The notes beneath the pieces were generated by a model, which saw only the letters and a program-made list of their open reading frames with translations, did no database searches and was not told the DNA's origin. 64,000 bases of DNA from Streptomyces atratus (GTDB taxonomy: Bacteria > Actinomycetota > Actinomycetes > Streptomycetales > Streptomycetaceae): contig NZ_BMRN01000006.1 in NCBI RefSeq assembly GCF_014648655.1, positions 312,922 through 376,921 of the forward strand, written 5' to 3'. Each line of letters starts with the position of its first letter. Position 1 is the first letter of the stretch. The translations under genes were made by a program, and so were the position numbers. Shown here piece after piece: positions 18,266-27,003 of this stretch.

Positions 18266-19233
18266 GAGGTCAGCTCCTGGCCGTCGCGGGCGGTGTCGGC
18301 CGGGAACCCCTCCGCGGCCCGGAACTCCGCCGCGTCCCGGGTCAGTTCCATGTACGCCTCCTCCAGCGTCGCCCGGTCCGAGCCGACTTCGGAGAACGGC
18401 ACCCCGGCCGCGCCGAGCAGCGCGGTGATCCGTTCCGCGGGCAGGCCGGTGACGGTCAGCGAGTCCCGCCCGTTGGCGGCGACGGTCCCGCCCTCCCGGG
18501 CCAGCAGCGACATGGCATCCGTACGTGCGGAGGTGCGCAGCGCGACCCGGTCGCCGGAGGCGGCGGCCAGGAGTTCGGCCACGGGGGTGTCGGCGATGAG
18601 CCGGCCGCGGCCGATGACCACCAGATGGTCGGCGGAGTCCTGGAGCTCGCTCATCAGATGACTGGAGACCAGCACCGCACGGCCCTCGCGGGCCAGCGCC
18701 CGCAGAAAGCCGCGGATCCACCGGATGCCTTCCGGGTCGAGCCCGTTGACCGGTTCGTCGAGCAGCAGCACCGGCGGATCGCCGAGCAGTGCCGCCGCGA
18801 TCCCCAGCCGCTGCCGCATGCCCAGCGAGTAGGTGCCCGCCCGCCGCCGTGCGGCCGTCGCGAGACCGACCTGCTCCAGCACCTGCTCCACCCGCCGGCC
18901 CGGCAGCCCGTGCGTGTGCGCCAGCCACAGCAGATGGTCGCGGCCGCGCCGGCTCGGGTGCACGGCCGCCGCGTCCAGCAGGGCCCCGACCTCGGTCAGC
19001 GGCCGACGCAGCGACGCGTAGGGCCGCCCGCCGATCAGGGCGCTGCCCGCGTCGGGTGCGTCCAGACCGAGGAGCATGCGCATGGTGGTGGACTTGCCCG
19101 CGCCGTTGGGTCCGACGAAGCCGGTGACCTGGCCGGGGTGCACGGTGAAGGAGAGGTCGTCGACGGCGACGGTCTGCCCGAACTGTTTGCGCAGTCCCCG
19201 GACTTGGATGGTTGCTGCCACGGTTGCTTCCAT
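18262..19233 (-). CDS. ABC transporter ATP-binding protein
   Basis: 323 residues from the ATG of MEATVAATIQV. Walker A is GPNGAGKST (about residues 41-49), the signature motif is YSLGMRQRLG, Walker B is VLLLDEPVNGLDPEG and the H-loop is VLVSSHLMSE. The C-terminal 90 residues are the usual accessory domain of the ABC-2 drug/lantibiotic exporter group. First gene of the three-gene exporter operon, divergent from a two-component system that probably controls it. Confidence 0.95.
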   Translation of the reverse strand: MEATVAATIQVRGLRKQFGQTVAVDDLSFTVHPGQVTGFVGPNGAGKSTTMRMLLGLDAPDAGSALIGGRPYASLRRPLTEVGALLDAAAVHPSRRGRDHLLWLAHTHGLPGRRVEQVLEQVGLATAARRRAGTYSLGMRQRLGIAAALLGDPPVLLLDEPVNGLDPEGIRWIRGFLRALAREGRAVLVSSHLMSELQDSADHLVVIGRGRLIADTPVAELLAAASGDRVALRTSARTDAMSLLAREGGTVAANGRDSLTVTGLPAERITALLGAAGVPFSEVGSDRATLEEAYMELTRDAAEFRAAEGFPADTARDGQELTS

Positions 19234-19301
19234 GGTGCAGAAGGCTAGGGAGACGGCAGGCCCGCGGTCGTCACGCGACGGAGGGCTCTTCAACGCCCCT
19301 T

Positions 19302-19348
19302 GCGCGGGGGACGGCGGCCTGTCGCCATCCCCCGCGCGGGGGACGGCG
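19302..19348. repeat. pair of 15-bp direct repeats between ABC operon and kinase
   Basis: GCGCGGGGGACGGCG occurs at 19302-19316 and again at 19334-19348, 32 bp (about three helical turns) apart, in the divergent promoter region. It is a candidate binding site for the adjacent response regulator. Confidence 0.4.
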
Positions 19349-19403
19349 AGGACGGCTGGGCAGGGGGACGCCAATGGGCGCCGACGCCGTGACAATGGCG
19401 TGC

Positions 19404-20585
19404 ATGAGCGAAGGAATCACGCGGAGGACGCGGAGGATCGCCGACTCGCCCGACGGCCCGGCGGTGGCCGCGGCCGCGCTGGGGCTGCTCGCGGCCGTGG
19501 AGAGCGCCGTCCGCGCCGCGGCCGGGCCGTCGGACCTTCCGCTCACGCTGCCGCTCGCCATACTGCTCGGCCTGTGCACCACGGTGCCGCTGGCGCTCCT
19601 GCGCGTCCACCCGGCCGCCGCGGCCACCGCCGTCACCGCGGCGAGTCTCCTGGCACTCGTCGGCTACCGGGACCTGACCCTCGCCGGACTGGTCGCCCAG
19701 CTGCTCGTACTGCACCACCTCGGCAGCCGGGGCTCCCGCCGCCTGGCCGTGCTGCTCGTGCTGCCGTACGTCGCGGTGGCGCTCACCGACCCCGACGACA
19801 CGGGACTGCGCGGGTACGCCGTTCCGGCCGCCGTACTCGCGGCGGCAGCGGTCGCGGACGGCAACGGCCGTCGCACCCGGGCCGAGGCGGTGGCCCGCGA
19901 CGCCACCGAACGGGCCATCGCGAACACGCTCCTCGAACACGCGGCACGCGGCGAGCGGGCCCGCATCGCCCGCGAGCTCCACGACGTCGTCGCCCACCAC
20001 ATCTCGATGATCTCCGTCCAGGCGGAGACCGCCCGCCTCACCACCCCGGACATGCCGGAGGCCGGGGCGAAACGGCTGCTGGACATCGGCGACACGGCAC
20101 GCGCCGCGCTGACGGAGATGCGCCGGCTGCTCGGCGTACTGCGCGAGGACGCCGGCGCACCACCGGTCACCCGCAAGCCCCAGCCAGGCCTCACCCAGCT
20201 CAACGAACTGCTGGACGAGGCCCGCGCGGCCGGCGGCGCGAGCACCCGGCTGATCGTCAGCGGCCCCGTGGCCCCGCTCGACCCGGGCATCGAGCTCACC
20301 TCGTACCGGATCGTCCAGGAAGCCCTCACCAACGCCCGCAGACACGCTCCCGGCGCGGCCGTGGACGTCGAGCTGCGCTACGCCCCGCAGACCCTCGACC
20401 TGCGCATCAGGGACAACGGACCGGGACCGGACCGGTCCGGCGCCCGGGCCTCCGGTCACGGCCTGCTCGGCATGCGCGAGCGCGTCGCGGCGGTCGGCGG
20501 CGAACTGAGTGCGGGCCCGGCGCCGGGCGGCGGATTCCTTATCGAAGTACGGCTCCCCACCGGCACGAAGGAGGCTCTGCGATGA
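19404..20585 (+). CDS. two-component sensor histidine kinase (HisKA_3, NarL-type)
   Basis: 393 residues from the ATG of MSEGITRRTR (an ATG three codons upstream is possible). About four hydrophobic segments in residues 20-150 form the sensor. The phospho-acceptor His193 lies in ARIARELHDVVAHHISM. The ATPase shows QEALTNARRHAPG (N box), RIRDNGPG and GHGLLGMRERV (G boxes). It should phosphorylate the response regulator whose ATG overlaps its stop codon. Confidence 0.95.
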   Translation: MSEGITRRTRRIADSPDGPAVAAAALGLLAAVESAVRAAAGPSDLPLTLPLAILLGLCTTVPLALLRVHPAAAATAVTAASLLALVGYRDLTLAGLVAQLLVLHHLGSRGSRRLAVLLVLPYVAVALTDPDDTGLRGYAVPAAVLAAAAVADGNGRRTRAEAVARDATERAIANTLLEHAARGERARIARELHDVVAHHISMISVQAETARLTTPDMPEAGAKRLLDIGDTARAALTEMRRLLGVLREDAGAPPVTRKPQPGLTQLNELLDEARAAGGASTRLIVSGPVAPLDPGIELTSYRIVQEALTNARRHAPGAAVDVELRYAPQTLDLRIRDNGPGPDRSGARASGHGLLGMRERVAAVGGELSAGPAPGGGFLIEVRLPTGTKEALR

Positions 20586-21268
20586 CCGCGACGGCCACAC
20601 GGATCGTCGTCGTGGACGACCACGAGGTGGTACGGGCCGGTTTCGCCGGACTCCTGGACACCCAGCCGGACTTCACGGTGGTCGGTACCGCCTCCGACGG
20701 AGCGGAGGCCGTACGTGTCTGCGCGCAACAGCGCCCCGACGTCGTGCTGATGGACGTCCGGATGCCGGGCACGGACGGCATCGAGGCCACCGCGCAGATC
20801 CGGGCCGCCGCCCCGGACGGCGGCGGCCCGCGCATCCTCATCCTCACCACGTTCGACCTCGACGAGCACGTCTACGACGCGCTGGCCGCCGGGGCGGGCG
20901 GCTTCCTGCTGAAGGATGTCACCGCGGAGCACCTGTTCGACGCGGTACGGGTGGTCGCCGCGGGCGAGGCCCTGCTCGCGCCCACCGTCACCCGCCGCCT
21001 CATCGGCGAATTCGCCCGCCTGCGCCGCAGGCCCCCCGCCGTGCCCACCGCCCCGCTCACCGCGCTCACGCCGCGTGAGACGGAGGTACTGCGCCTGCTC
21101 GCCGAGGGCCTGTCCAATCCGGAGATCGCCGCCCGGCTGAGCGTCAGCGAGGAGACGGTCAAGACCCATGTCAGCCGCATCCTGAACAAGCTCGGTCTGC
21201 GCGACCGCACCCAGGCGGTGGTCGCGGCGTACGAATCCGGTCTGGTGGTGCCGGGCGCCGGGGGGTGA
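20582..21268 (+). CDS. NarL/LuxR-family response regulator
   Basis: 228 residues. The receiver has acidic Asp12/Asp13, phospho-acceptor Asp58 (VLMDVRMPG) and Lys111 (LLKDV). The LuxR helix-turn-helix is at about 160-225 (LTPRETEVLRLLAEGLSNPEIA, then ETVKTHVSRILNKLG). It overlaps the kinase gene by 4 bp, so is its cognate partner; the divergent ABC exporter is the obvious candidate target. Confidence 0.95.
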   Translation: MTATATRIVVVDDHEVVRAGFAGLLDTQPDFTVVGTASDGAEAVRVCAQQRPDVVLMDVRMPGTDGIEATAQIRAAAPDGGGPRILILTTFDLDEHVYDALAAGAGGFLLKDVTAEHLFDAVRVVAAGEALLAPTVTRRLIGEFARLRRRPPAVPTAPLTALTPRETEVLRLLAEGLSNPEIAARLSVSEETVKTHVSRILNKLGLRDRTQAVVAAYESGLVVPGAGG

Positions 21269-21299
21269 GCCGGGGCAGGGACGCATGGTCCCGGACCGG

Positions 21300-22097
21300 T
21301 CAGGACACCGGGGACGTCCTGGGCACCTCGCCCTCGGTCGTGTCGACGTCGATCACGGAGAACGCCGCGCCCTGCGGGTCCGTCAGCGCGGCGAAGCGGC
21401 CGAAGGGCATGGTCATCGGGCCGAACCGCAGGACCGCGCCGCGCTCGGTCGCCTTCGCCACGGCCGCGTCGCAGTCCGCGACAGTGAAGTACACATTCAT
21501 GTGGGGCGGCACCTCGGGCGGGAATTCGTCGCCCATCTTCATCCGTCCCATGACTGTCTTGTCGCCGAGGTTGAACATCCTGAAATCGACGGCGTCGTCC
21601 TCCATCTTCACCATGCTGTACGGGAAGACGGCGCAGAAGAAGGCGTCCGACTTCTCGGGCTCCCGGGTGAAGACCTCGGCCCAGCAGAACGCACCGGGCA
21701 CGCCCTGGGACTCGAAGCCCTCATGGCTGCCCGCCTGCCACACGCCGAAGACGACACCGCTGGGGTCGCGGGCCAGCAGCATCGTGCCGAACTCGCCCAC
21801 CTCCATGGGGTCCATCAGAGTCTCGCCGCCGTTCTCGCGGATCTTCGCGGCGGTGGCGGCGGCGTCCGGTGAGGCGAGGTACAGACACCAGGCCGACTGT
21901 CCCTCCTGGCCGGGCATCGGGGGCACGACGGCGGCGACCGCCTTGCCGTCGGCGTACGCCTGTGTGTAGTCGCCGAACTCGGACGAGGACTCGCCGAACG
22001 TCCAGCCCAGCACATCACCGTAGAAGCTCTTCGCGCCGTCGAGGTCGGGGAACATCGCGTCGGCCCAGCACGGCGTGCCCTCCGGGTGTACAGCCAT
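21300..22097 (-). CDS. two-domain VOC (glyoxalase/bleomycin-resistance) family protein
   Basis: 265 residues form two tandem VOC modules. The first runs from PCWADAMFPDLDGAKSFYGDVLGW to DPSGVVFGVWQ; the second from AFCWAEVFTREPEKSDAFF to ALTDPQGAAFSVID. This pattern is shared with Streptomyces hydroxylase-like VOC proteins. The enzymatic role is unknown. It is convergent with the two-component system. Confidence 0.88.
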   Translation of the reverse strand: MAVHPEGTPCWADAMFPDLDGAKSFYGDVLGWTFGESSSEFGDYTQAYADGKAVAAVVPPMPGQEGQSAWCLYLASPDAAATAAKIRENGGETLMDPMEVGEFGTMLLARDPSGVVFGVWQAGSHEGFESQGVPGAFCWAEVFTREPEKSDAFFCAVFPYSMVKMEDDAVDFRMFNLGDKTVMGRMKMGDEFPPEVPPHMNVYFTVADCDAAVAKATERGAVLRFGPMTMPFGRFAALTDPQGAAFSVIDVDTTEGEVPRTSPVS

Positions 22098-22245
22098 GAC
22101 TTCGACTCCTTCGTGCTCGGTGGGGTTGTCCGGCTTTTCACGCTAGCCAGCCGACCGCCCGCCCGCGCGCTGGAATCGGGGCCGCCGACCCGGTGGCGTA
22201 CGCCGTACGCATGCGTGCGCATGCCGTCGGCGCCCAGAACGCAGC

Positions 22246-22264
22246 AGTGGGTCCAGGACCCACT
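22246..22264. promoter_or_regulatory. 19-bp perfect palindrome upstream of the VOC gene
   Basis: AGTGGGTCC-A-GGACCCACT is a perfect 9-bp inverted repeat around one base, between the CAP gene end and the VOC start on the minus strand. It could be an operator for the VOC gene or a short terminator; no T tract follows. Confidence 0.4.
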
Positions 22265-22305
22265 CATGCACACTGGCTGGGAACGGTGTCTGCTGAGCGA
22301 GGCGC

Positions 22306-22848
22306 CTACTCGGCCGATTGCCTGTCGGGCTGTCCGAAGTCCTGGGTCCAGTAGTTGCCGGGCTGCGCGAGGCCCACGCCGATCTCCTTGAACGAGCAGT
22401 CGAGGATGTTGCGCTTGTGGCCGGGGCTGTTCATCCAGCCCGCCATGACGCTCTCGGGGGTGGTGTAGCCGTAGGCGACGTTCTCGCCGTACGCGCTCCG
22501 GTCGTATCCGGCGTGCGTGATCCGGTCGCCCGGGTCCGAGCCGTCGGAGCCGGTGTGGGACATGTTCCGGTGGGAAGCCATGTCCGCGCTGTGCTTCCGG
22601 GCGGCCTTCGTGAGTTTCGCGTTCAACGTCAGCGGCGAGCAACCGACCGCGCTGCGCGCGCTGTTGACAAGCTTCAGCAGGCGGGCGGCTTCCTTCGCAT
22701 GAGCGCCGAATGCGGCCGAGGCGGCGGAGGCGGCGGGCATATCCGCGGCTTCTGCGGTTTCCGCGACGCCGAGGGTTCCCACGACTGCCAAGGCGACGAC
22801 AGCAGTGACCGTCCCTCGGCGGGACCTCTTCGCGTGGTGCTTCCTCAT
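22306..22848 (-). CDS. secreted CAP-domain (SCP/PR1-like) protein, copy 1
   Basis: 180 residues from MRKHHAKRSRR, with a Sec signal (VTAVVALAVVGTLGVAETAEA). The CAP domain carries LNAKLTKAARKHSADMA, MSHTGSDG, GENVAYGYTTPESVM and MNSPGHKRNILD, so the conserved His/Glu and cavity residues are all present. Two cysteines (VGCSPL and LDCSF) can form the usual disulfide. Function of bacterial CAP proteins is poorly known. Its 3' half is almost identical in DNA to the neighbouring paralogue. Confidence 0.92.
   Translation of the reverse strand: MRKHHAKRSRRGTVTAVVALAVVGTLGVAETAEAADMPAASAASAAFGAHAKEAARLLKLVNSARSAVGCSPLTLNAKLTKAARKHSADMASHRNMSHTGSDGSDPGDRITHAGYDRSAYGENVAYGYTTPESVMAGWMNSPGHKRNILDCSFKEIGVGLAQPGNYWTQDFGQPDRQSAE
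22356..22494. repeat. 139-bp identical block, copy 1 (pairs with 23225-23363)
   Basis: Bases 22356-22494 and 23225-23363 are identical over 139 bp and lie in direct orientation 869 bp apart, within the two CAP genes. Similarity continues with scattered differences on the right side. Identity at silent positions points to a recent tandem duplication or gene conversion. Confidence 0.85.
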
Positions 22849-23131
22849 GTGTGTGACCTCACTCGATACTCGATGTTCGCGTGGGAACGGCTTCAAGAGG
22901 GTGCTGCGGGAAGCGTCCGACTCGTGAACGACCTGCACGCAGCCTGGCCTCCGGTGTCCTCGCCGCCTCCGGCGGTCCGCACCTGGCCCACGCTGCGACG
23001 AGCAAACCCGCATCGGAACGTTCCCGGTTGTCAGTGACGGGTGTCAGACATTTCCCTGTAAGTGAAGACTTTTGATCGCTTGGTGCATTGCAGACTCGCA
23101 GGAGTGAGGTCGAGAATTCCGTACGCGTCTG

Positions 23132-23165
23132 AGCCCACTTCACCGCGACCGCGGTGAAGTGGGCT
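23132..23165 (-). terminator. perfect 15-bp hairpin after CAP copy 2
   Basis: AGCCCACTTCACCGC and its exact complement flank a 4-base GACC loop, 25 bp beyond the stop of the second CAP gene. It lacks a T tract, as is common for Streptomyces terminators. Confidence 0.7.
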
Positions 23166-23189
23166 GATTATCGGACTGTTTCCGAAGTT

Positions 23190-23813
23190 CTATCGGGCCG
23201 TTCCGAAGTCCTGCGTCCAGTAGCTGCCGGGCTGCGCGAGGCCCACGCCGATCTCCTTGAACGAGCAGTCGAGGATGTTGCGCTTGTGGCCGGGGCTGTT
23301 CATCCAGCCCGCCATGACGCTCTCGGGGGTGGTGTAGCCGTAGGCGACGTTCTCGCCGTACGCACTCCACCGGTATCCGGCGCGCGTGATCCGGTCGCCC
23401 GGGGCCGAGCCGTCGGAGCCGGTGTGGGACATGTTCCGGTGGGAAGCCATGTCCGCGCTGTGGTCCTGGGCGGCCTTCGTCAGCTTCGCGTTCACGGTCA
23501 GCGGCGAGCAACCGGCCTTGGAGCGCTCGCTGTTGACGAGCGTCAATATGCGGGCGGCGGCACCTGACGCCGGAGCGGCGGGTTCCGGTGTGCTTGTGGA
23601 TGCGGCGGGCTTCGGTGCGCTCGCGGGTGCGGCGGTCTTCGGTGCGCCCCAGTGTGCGGTGCGGTGTGCGGTGTGGGTCCGCGACGCCTCCGCAGCCGGC
23701 TTCTCGTGGGGGGCGAAACAGGCCATGGCGGCAGAGGGCACACCCACGGCTCCCACGGCGACGACAGCGACGGTGATCTTCCGGTAGGACGTCTTCCTGC
23801 GGTGCTTCCTCAT
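23190..23813 (-). CDS. secreted CAP-domain (SCP/PR1-like) protein, copy 2
   Basis: 207 residues from MRKHRRKTSYRK. A signal peptide (ITVAVVAVGAVGVPSAAMA) is followed by a Pro/Ala/Ser/Thr-rich linker (about residues 35-85, with repeating PKPAAS/PEPAAP units) that copy 1 lacks, then a CAP domain with the same GENVAYGYTT and NSPGHKRNILD motifs. It probably projects the domain away from the cell wall. Leaders of both genes are alike (GAGGTCACAC before the ATG), showing that upstream DNA was duplicated too. Confidence 0.92.
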   Translation of the reverse strand: MRKHRRKTSYRKITVAVVAVGAVGVPSAAMACFAPHEKPAAEASRTHTAHRTAHWGAPKTAAPASAPKPAASTSTPEPAAPASGAAARILTLVNSERSKAGCSPLTVNAKLTKAAQDHSADMASHRNMSHTGSDGSAPGDRITRAGYRWSAYGENVAYGYTTPESVMAGWMNSPGHKRNILDCSFKEIGVGLAQPGSYWTQDFGTAR

Positions 23814-24314
23814 GCGTGTGACCTCGCTCGATAGTCGCGGAGCAGTTCCGGCCGGCTCCGCGCGCTCCCGCGCCCTGGCTCGCAGGCGCCTTGCGGTCGT
23901 CATTCTTGGAACGGCATTCGGGGCGGGGCAACAAGCGGAAGTACTACCTCCGCTCGTAGATCCGGACGGCGCTTGAAACCGGCGCAGGGGCGTGCCGACG
24001 ACGGCCTTCACGCTTCGGAAAGGCGCTGTCGCGCCGTCAGAAGCCTCTGGTCGCCCGCCGAACGGGCGGGAACGACGAGCGGACCGCATGCGGACGGAGC
24101 TCGCACGCGCATATCTGCGCCAAGACGGACAAACGGCACCATGCCGTCGAGGCGGCATCTACTAACCAATGCCCTGAGCCACGAAAAGCTCTGTGTCGGA
24201 TGTCACTGGCAGGCTGTGCAACCATCCGCCACGTGGGCTGTGCAACCATCCGCCACGTACTCGACCGGCTCGTCGAGGCGACGGCCGATCCGCTGCCGTG
24301 CGCGTGAAACACGC
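23814..24314. other. intergenic region upstream of CAP copy 2, no gene seen
   Basis: About 500 bp without a credible coding frame. It holds the promoter region of CAP copy 2 and the tandem repeat at 24212-24258. Confidence 0.5.
24212..24258. repeat. tandem direct repeat, two 23-bp units
   Basis: GGCTGTGCAACCATCCGCC plus ACGT occurs twice (24212-24234 and 24236-24258) with a period of 24 bp. Purpose unknown. Confidence 0.7.
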
Positions 24315-24349
24315 GGGCCTCCGGTGGCGGGGGCTGCCACCGGAGGCCC
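24315..24349 (-). terminator. perfect 14-bp hairpin after the sigma-factor operon
   Basis: Arms GGGCCTCCGGTGGC and GCCACCGGAGGCCC enclose a 7-base loop, 20 bp beyond the stop of the CU044_5270-like gene. Probable transcription terminator. Confidence 0.75.
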
Positions 24350-24369
24350 ATGGGCGAAGGCGGGAGACC

Positions 24370-25455
24370 TCAGCCGCCCTCGGTCGGGGTCTGCTTGATG
24401 TCGTCGACGATGGCCCGCTTCATGATGGCGCTGGTGTTCGTCACCGTGCCGCGCTTGATGACACCGCTGTCTCCGCCGTCCTCCCTCACCTGAACGCTGC
24501 GCTCGCCCAGGAAGACATGGGTTTTCTTGTCGAAGATCCACTCCATGCGCTCACCGCTCGTCTCGTCCAGCCGGGCCACCGCCACCCCGTGCCGGCCCGC
24601 CGCGTCCACCGCGTCCTCCACCACCACGACCCCGGGGATCTTCGCGGCGGTCTTGAACAGGGCGGAGTAGAGCCTGGCCGGCGGGTAGCTCTCGCCGAGC
24701 AGGTCGCCGATGGTTTCGAAGGCCTCCTGGTCGGGGCTGTTGCCCTGGCCCTCGGTCTCCTTGTAGATCTTCTGCAGCAGCTTGTCGGGGTCGGTGGTCA
24801 GCTTGGCCAGGTAGTCGTACGACGGCCCGTTCAACGTGGCCACCGGTACGTTGCCCTGCTCGTCGGGAAGGCTCAGCGTCTCGCCCTCGGGGCTCTCGTT
24901 GACGGCCGGGTCGATCAGCCACCCCTTGGTGCCGTCGAGGGACATCCAGATCTGACGCCGATGCAGTTTGTCGATGGCCAGGCTGGACCCGCCGGCGACG
25001 ACCTTCTCGTAGCTGTTGGCCGTCTTCGACTCGATGTAGACGTACTGGCCCGCCTTCGGGTCGGGCACCTCGGCCGCCGCCAACGAGATCTGGTCGAGCA
25101 ACTGGGGCACGCCCTTGGTGGTGGCCGCGCCGACCGACGTGGTCAGGACCGACCCGTCGGCCGCACCTGTGCCCTCGCCGTCCGAGGTGAACACCGAGGC
25201 TCCCACGACGACTGCCCCGGCCAGGGCGCATGCCATCGCGGGTACGGCGAAGGCGCGGCGCGGCATCGTGAAGCGCCGCGCCTTCGGCTCGGCGGCTGCT
25301 GTCGTCGCGGTACGTTCTTCCTGCTGGATCCGGGCCATCAGACGCTCCTTGTGGAACTGGTGGCGGCCCGACGGCAGTTCGCGAGTCGTCAGCGGGAGCA
25401 GCTGTGCGCTCTCCTCCCACTCGGCCGGACTCTGCCGGGACGGGTTCGCGGTCAT
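24370..25455 (-). CDS. CU044_5270-like membrane-anchored partner of a sigma factor
   Basis: 361 residues from MTANPSRQSPAEW. A cytoplasmic N-terminus of about 65 residues is followed by one membrane helix (AVPAMACALAGAVVVGASVF) and an extracytoplasmic domain (GQYVYIESKTAN, KGWLIDP, LPDEQGNVPVATLNGPSYDYLAKL, GRHGVAVARLDE). Such genes regularly follow ECF-like sigma genes in Streptomyces; the ATG overlaps the sigma stop. An anti-sigma or sensing role is likely by position, but no ZAS zinc motif is seen. Confidence 0.85.
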   Translation of the reverse strand: MTANPSRQSPAEWEESAQLLPLTTRELPSGRHQFHKERLMARIQQEERTATTAAAEPKARRFTMPRRAFAVPAMACALAGAVVVGASVFTSDGEGTGAADGSVLTTSVGAATTKGVPQLLDQISLAAAEVPDPKAGQYVYIESKTANSYEKVVAGGSSLAIDKLHRRQIWMSLDGTKGWLIDPAVNESPEGETLSLPDEQGNVPVATLNGPSYDYLAKLTTDPDKLLQKIYKETEGQGNSPDQEAFETIGDLLGESYPPARLYSALFKTAAKIPGVVVVEDAVDAAGRHGVAVARLDETSGERMEWIFDKKTHVFLGERSVQVREDGGDSGVIKRGTVTNTSAIMKRAIVDDIKQTPTEGG

Positions 25456-26096
25456 CGGATTCCTTCCTGTGCGGGCCGGACCGCGGTTCCGCGATCGCCT
25501 CTTACCTGTCCGAGACCCGGCACGGGTTCCCGATTTCTCACCATCGGTCCGGTCGCCGTCGAGGCCAGTTCGGTGTCGGCGAGCCTGCGCAGCTTCGCGC
25601 GGGCCCGGGAGAGACGGGAACGGACCGTGCCGACCGGGATTCCGAGCGCCTCGGCGGCGGCCGTGTACTCCAGGCCCTCCCACAGGCAGAGGGTGAGGAC
25701 CTCGCGCTCCGGTCTGCGCAGCGCCGCCAGTGCGGTGAGTGCGGCCGCGAGGCGCCGCCGGTCGTCGACCCGGCCCGCGACCTCCTCGGCGTGATCGGGC
25801 GCCGCCGTCTCGGCCCGGGCGGCGGCGGTGGCCGCGGCCCGGTAGCGGCGGTTGCTCCGGGTCTGGTTGCGCGCGGTGTTGGTGGCGATGCCCAGCAGCC
25901 AGAGCCGCAGCGAGCCGCCCTCGGGGTCGACCCTGTCGCGCAGCCGCCAGGCCTCCATGAACGTCGCGGCCATCACGTCCTCCGCCGTCGCCCAGTCGGC
26001 GGTCAGCCGGAACGCATGGTTGTAGACCGTGCGGGCGTAGCTGTCGAAAAGCTCCGCGAACGCGCTCGGCTCCCCGGCCCGTACCCGGGTACGCAT
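25452..26096 (-). CDS. ECF-type RNA polymerase sigma factor
   Basis: 214 residues from MRTRVRAGEPSAF, chosen because GGGAGG stands 11-12 bp before this ATG; the GTG four codons earlier overlaps that site. Region 2 is FAELFDSYARTVYNHAFRLTADWATAEDVMAATFMEAWR; region 4 is LRRPEREVLTLCLWEGLEY followed by EALGIPVGTVRSRLSRARAKLRR. It directs RNA polymerase to a small regulon and is co-translated with its presumed membrane partner. Confidence 0.93.
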   Translation of the reverse strand: MRTRVRAGEPSAFAELFDSYARTVYNHAFRLTADWATAEDVMAATFMEAWRLRDRVDPEGGSLRLWLLGIATNTARNQTRSNRRYRAAATAAARAETAAPDHAEEVAGRVDDRRRLAAALTALAALRRPEREVLTLCLWEGLEYTAAAEALGIPVGTVRSRLSRARAKLRRLADTELASTATGPMVRNREPVPGLGQVRGDRGTAVRPAQEGIR

Positions 26097-26193
26097 ATCT
26101 GTGCTCACCTCCCTCAGCTGTCCGGCACCCCGGGGAGGGTTCCCGTGACCCGCGTCACAGAAGGGGTGCGGTCGGAGCTCGTGAGCACCGGGC

Positions 26194-27003
26194 CTAGCGC
26201 ACCGGTACGGTCCCCCCGGCATCGCGGGTCCGGCGGGTCGCGGCCGCGACGGTGGCCATCAGCTCCGCGTCCAGGACGGACGGATCGGCCAGCCGCGTCG
26301 GGGCGGCGTACGAGTTGAGCAGTGCCTTCGTGACGCGCAGGGCGGCCTCGGGGCGGCGCACGATGGGCTTGGTCCATGCGGTGACCGCCTCGTCGAGGGC
26401 GTCCGCGGGCACGATGCGCTGGAGGACCGACAGTTCGTACGCCTCGGCGGCGTCGAAGGCGCGTCCGGTCAGGATGAGTTCGCGCGCACGGGCGGCGCCG
26501 ACCTCATGAATCAGTCGGGGCAGCACGCCGCCCCAGGCGGTGGGCAGCCCGAGCGCCAGCTCCGGCAGCCGGAAACCGGCGGTGTCGGCGCCGACGCGCA
26601 GATCGCAGGCGAGGGCCAGCGCCAGTCCCGCGCCGATCGCCTTGCCCTGGATCCTGGCGATGGTGACCGCCTGGCTGGTGGAGATCGCCTCGCAGACGCG
26701 GCGGGCCTTGTCGCCCGCGATCCGGATGCCCCGCCCGGTGGGATCCTGGTCGAGCCAGTCGGCGAACTCGTTCCGGTCCCCGCCCAGGCAGAAGTCGTCC
26801 CCGGCACCGCTGAGCACCAGCACCCGGACGTCGGGGTCCGGTACGGCCAGGACCGTCAGCAGATCGTCCAGCATCGCTTCGGTGACCGCGTTGCCGGTGT
26901 CGGGGCAGTTCAGCTCCACGCGCAGGACGGGGCCCTCGCGCACGGTGCGTACCGTGCGCGGCCGCCGGTAGGGGGAAAGGTAGTCGGGGAGCGCGAGCTT
27001 CAT
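26194..27003 (-). CDS. enoyl-CoA hydratase/isomerase family protein
   Basis: 269 residues of crotonase fold: VLRVELNCPDTGNAV, the oxyanion-hole segments SGAGDDFCLGGD and KAIGAGLALALACDLRV, FRLPELALGLPTAWGG and ELILTGRAFDAAEAYELSVLQRIV. The usual second catalytic Glu position is occupied by Thr (LPTAWGG), so hydratase chemistry is uncertain and a related crotonase reaction is possible. The ATG overlaps the upstream P450 stop, tying it to the conservon operon. Confidence 0.88.
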   Translation of the reverse strand: MKLALPDYLSPYRRPRTVRTVREGPVLRVELNCPDTGNAVTEAMLDDLLTVLAVPDPDVRVLVLSGAGDDFCLGGDRNEFADWLDQDPTGRGIRIAGDKARRVCEAISTSQAVTIARIQGKAIGAGLALALACDLRVGADTAGFRLPELALGLPTAWGGVLPRLIHEVGAARARELILTGRAFDAAEAYELSVLQRIVPADALDEAVTAWTKPIVRRPEAALRVTKALLNSYAAPTRLADPSVLDAELMATVAAATRRTRDAGGTVPVR

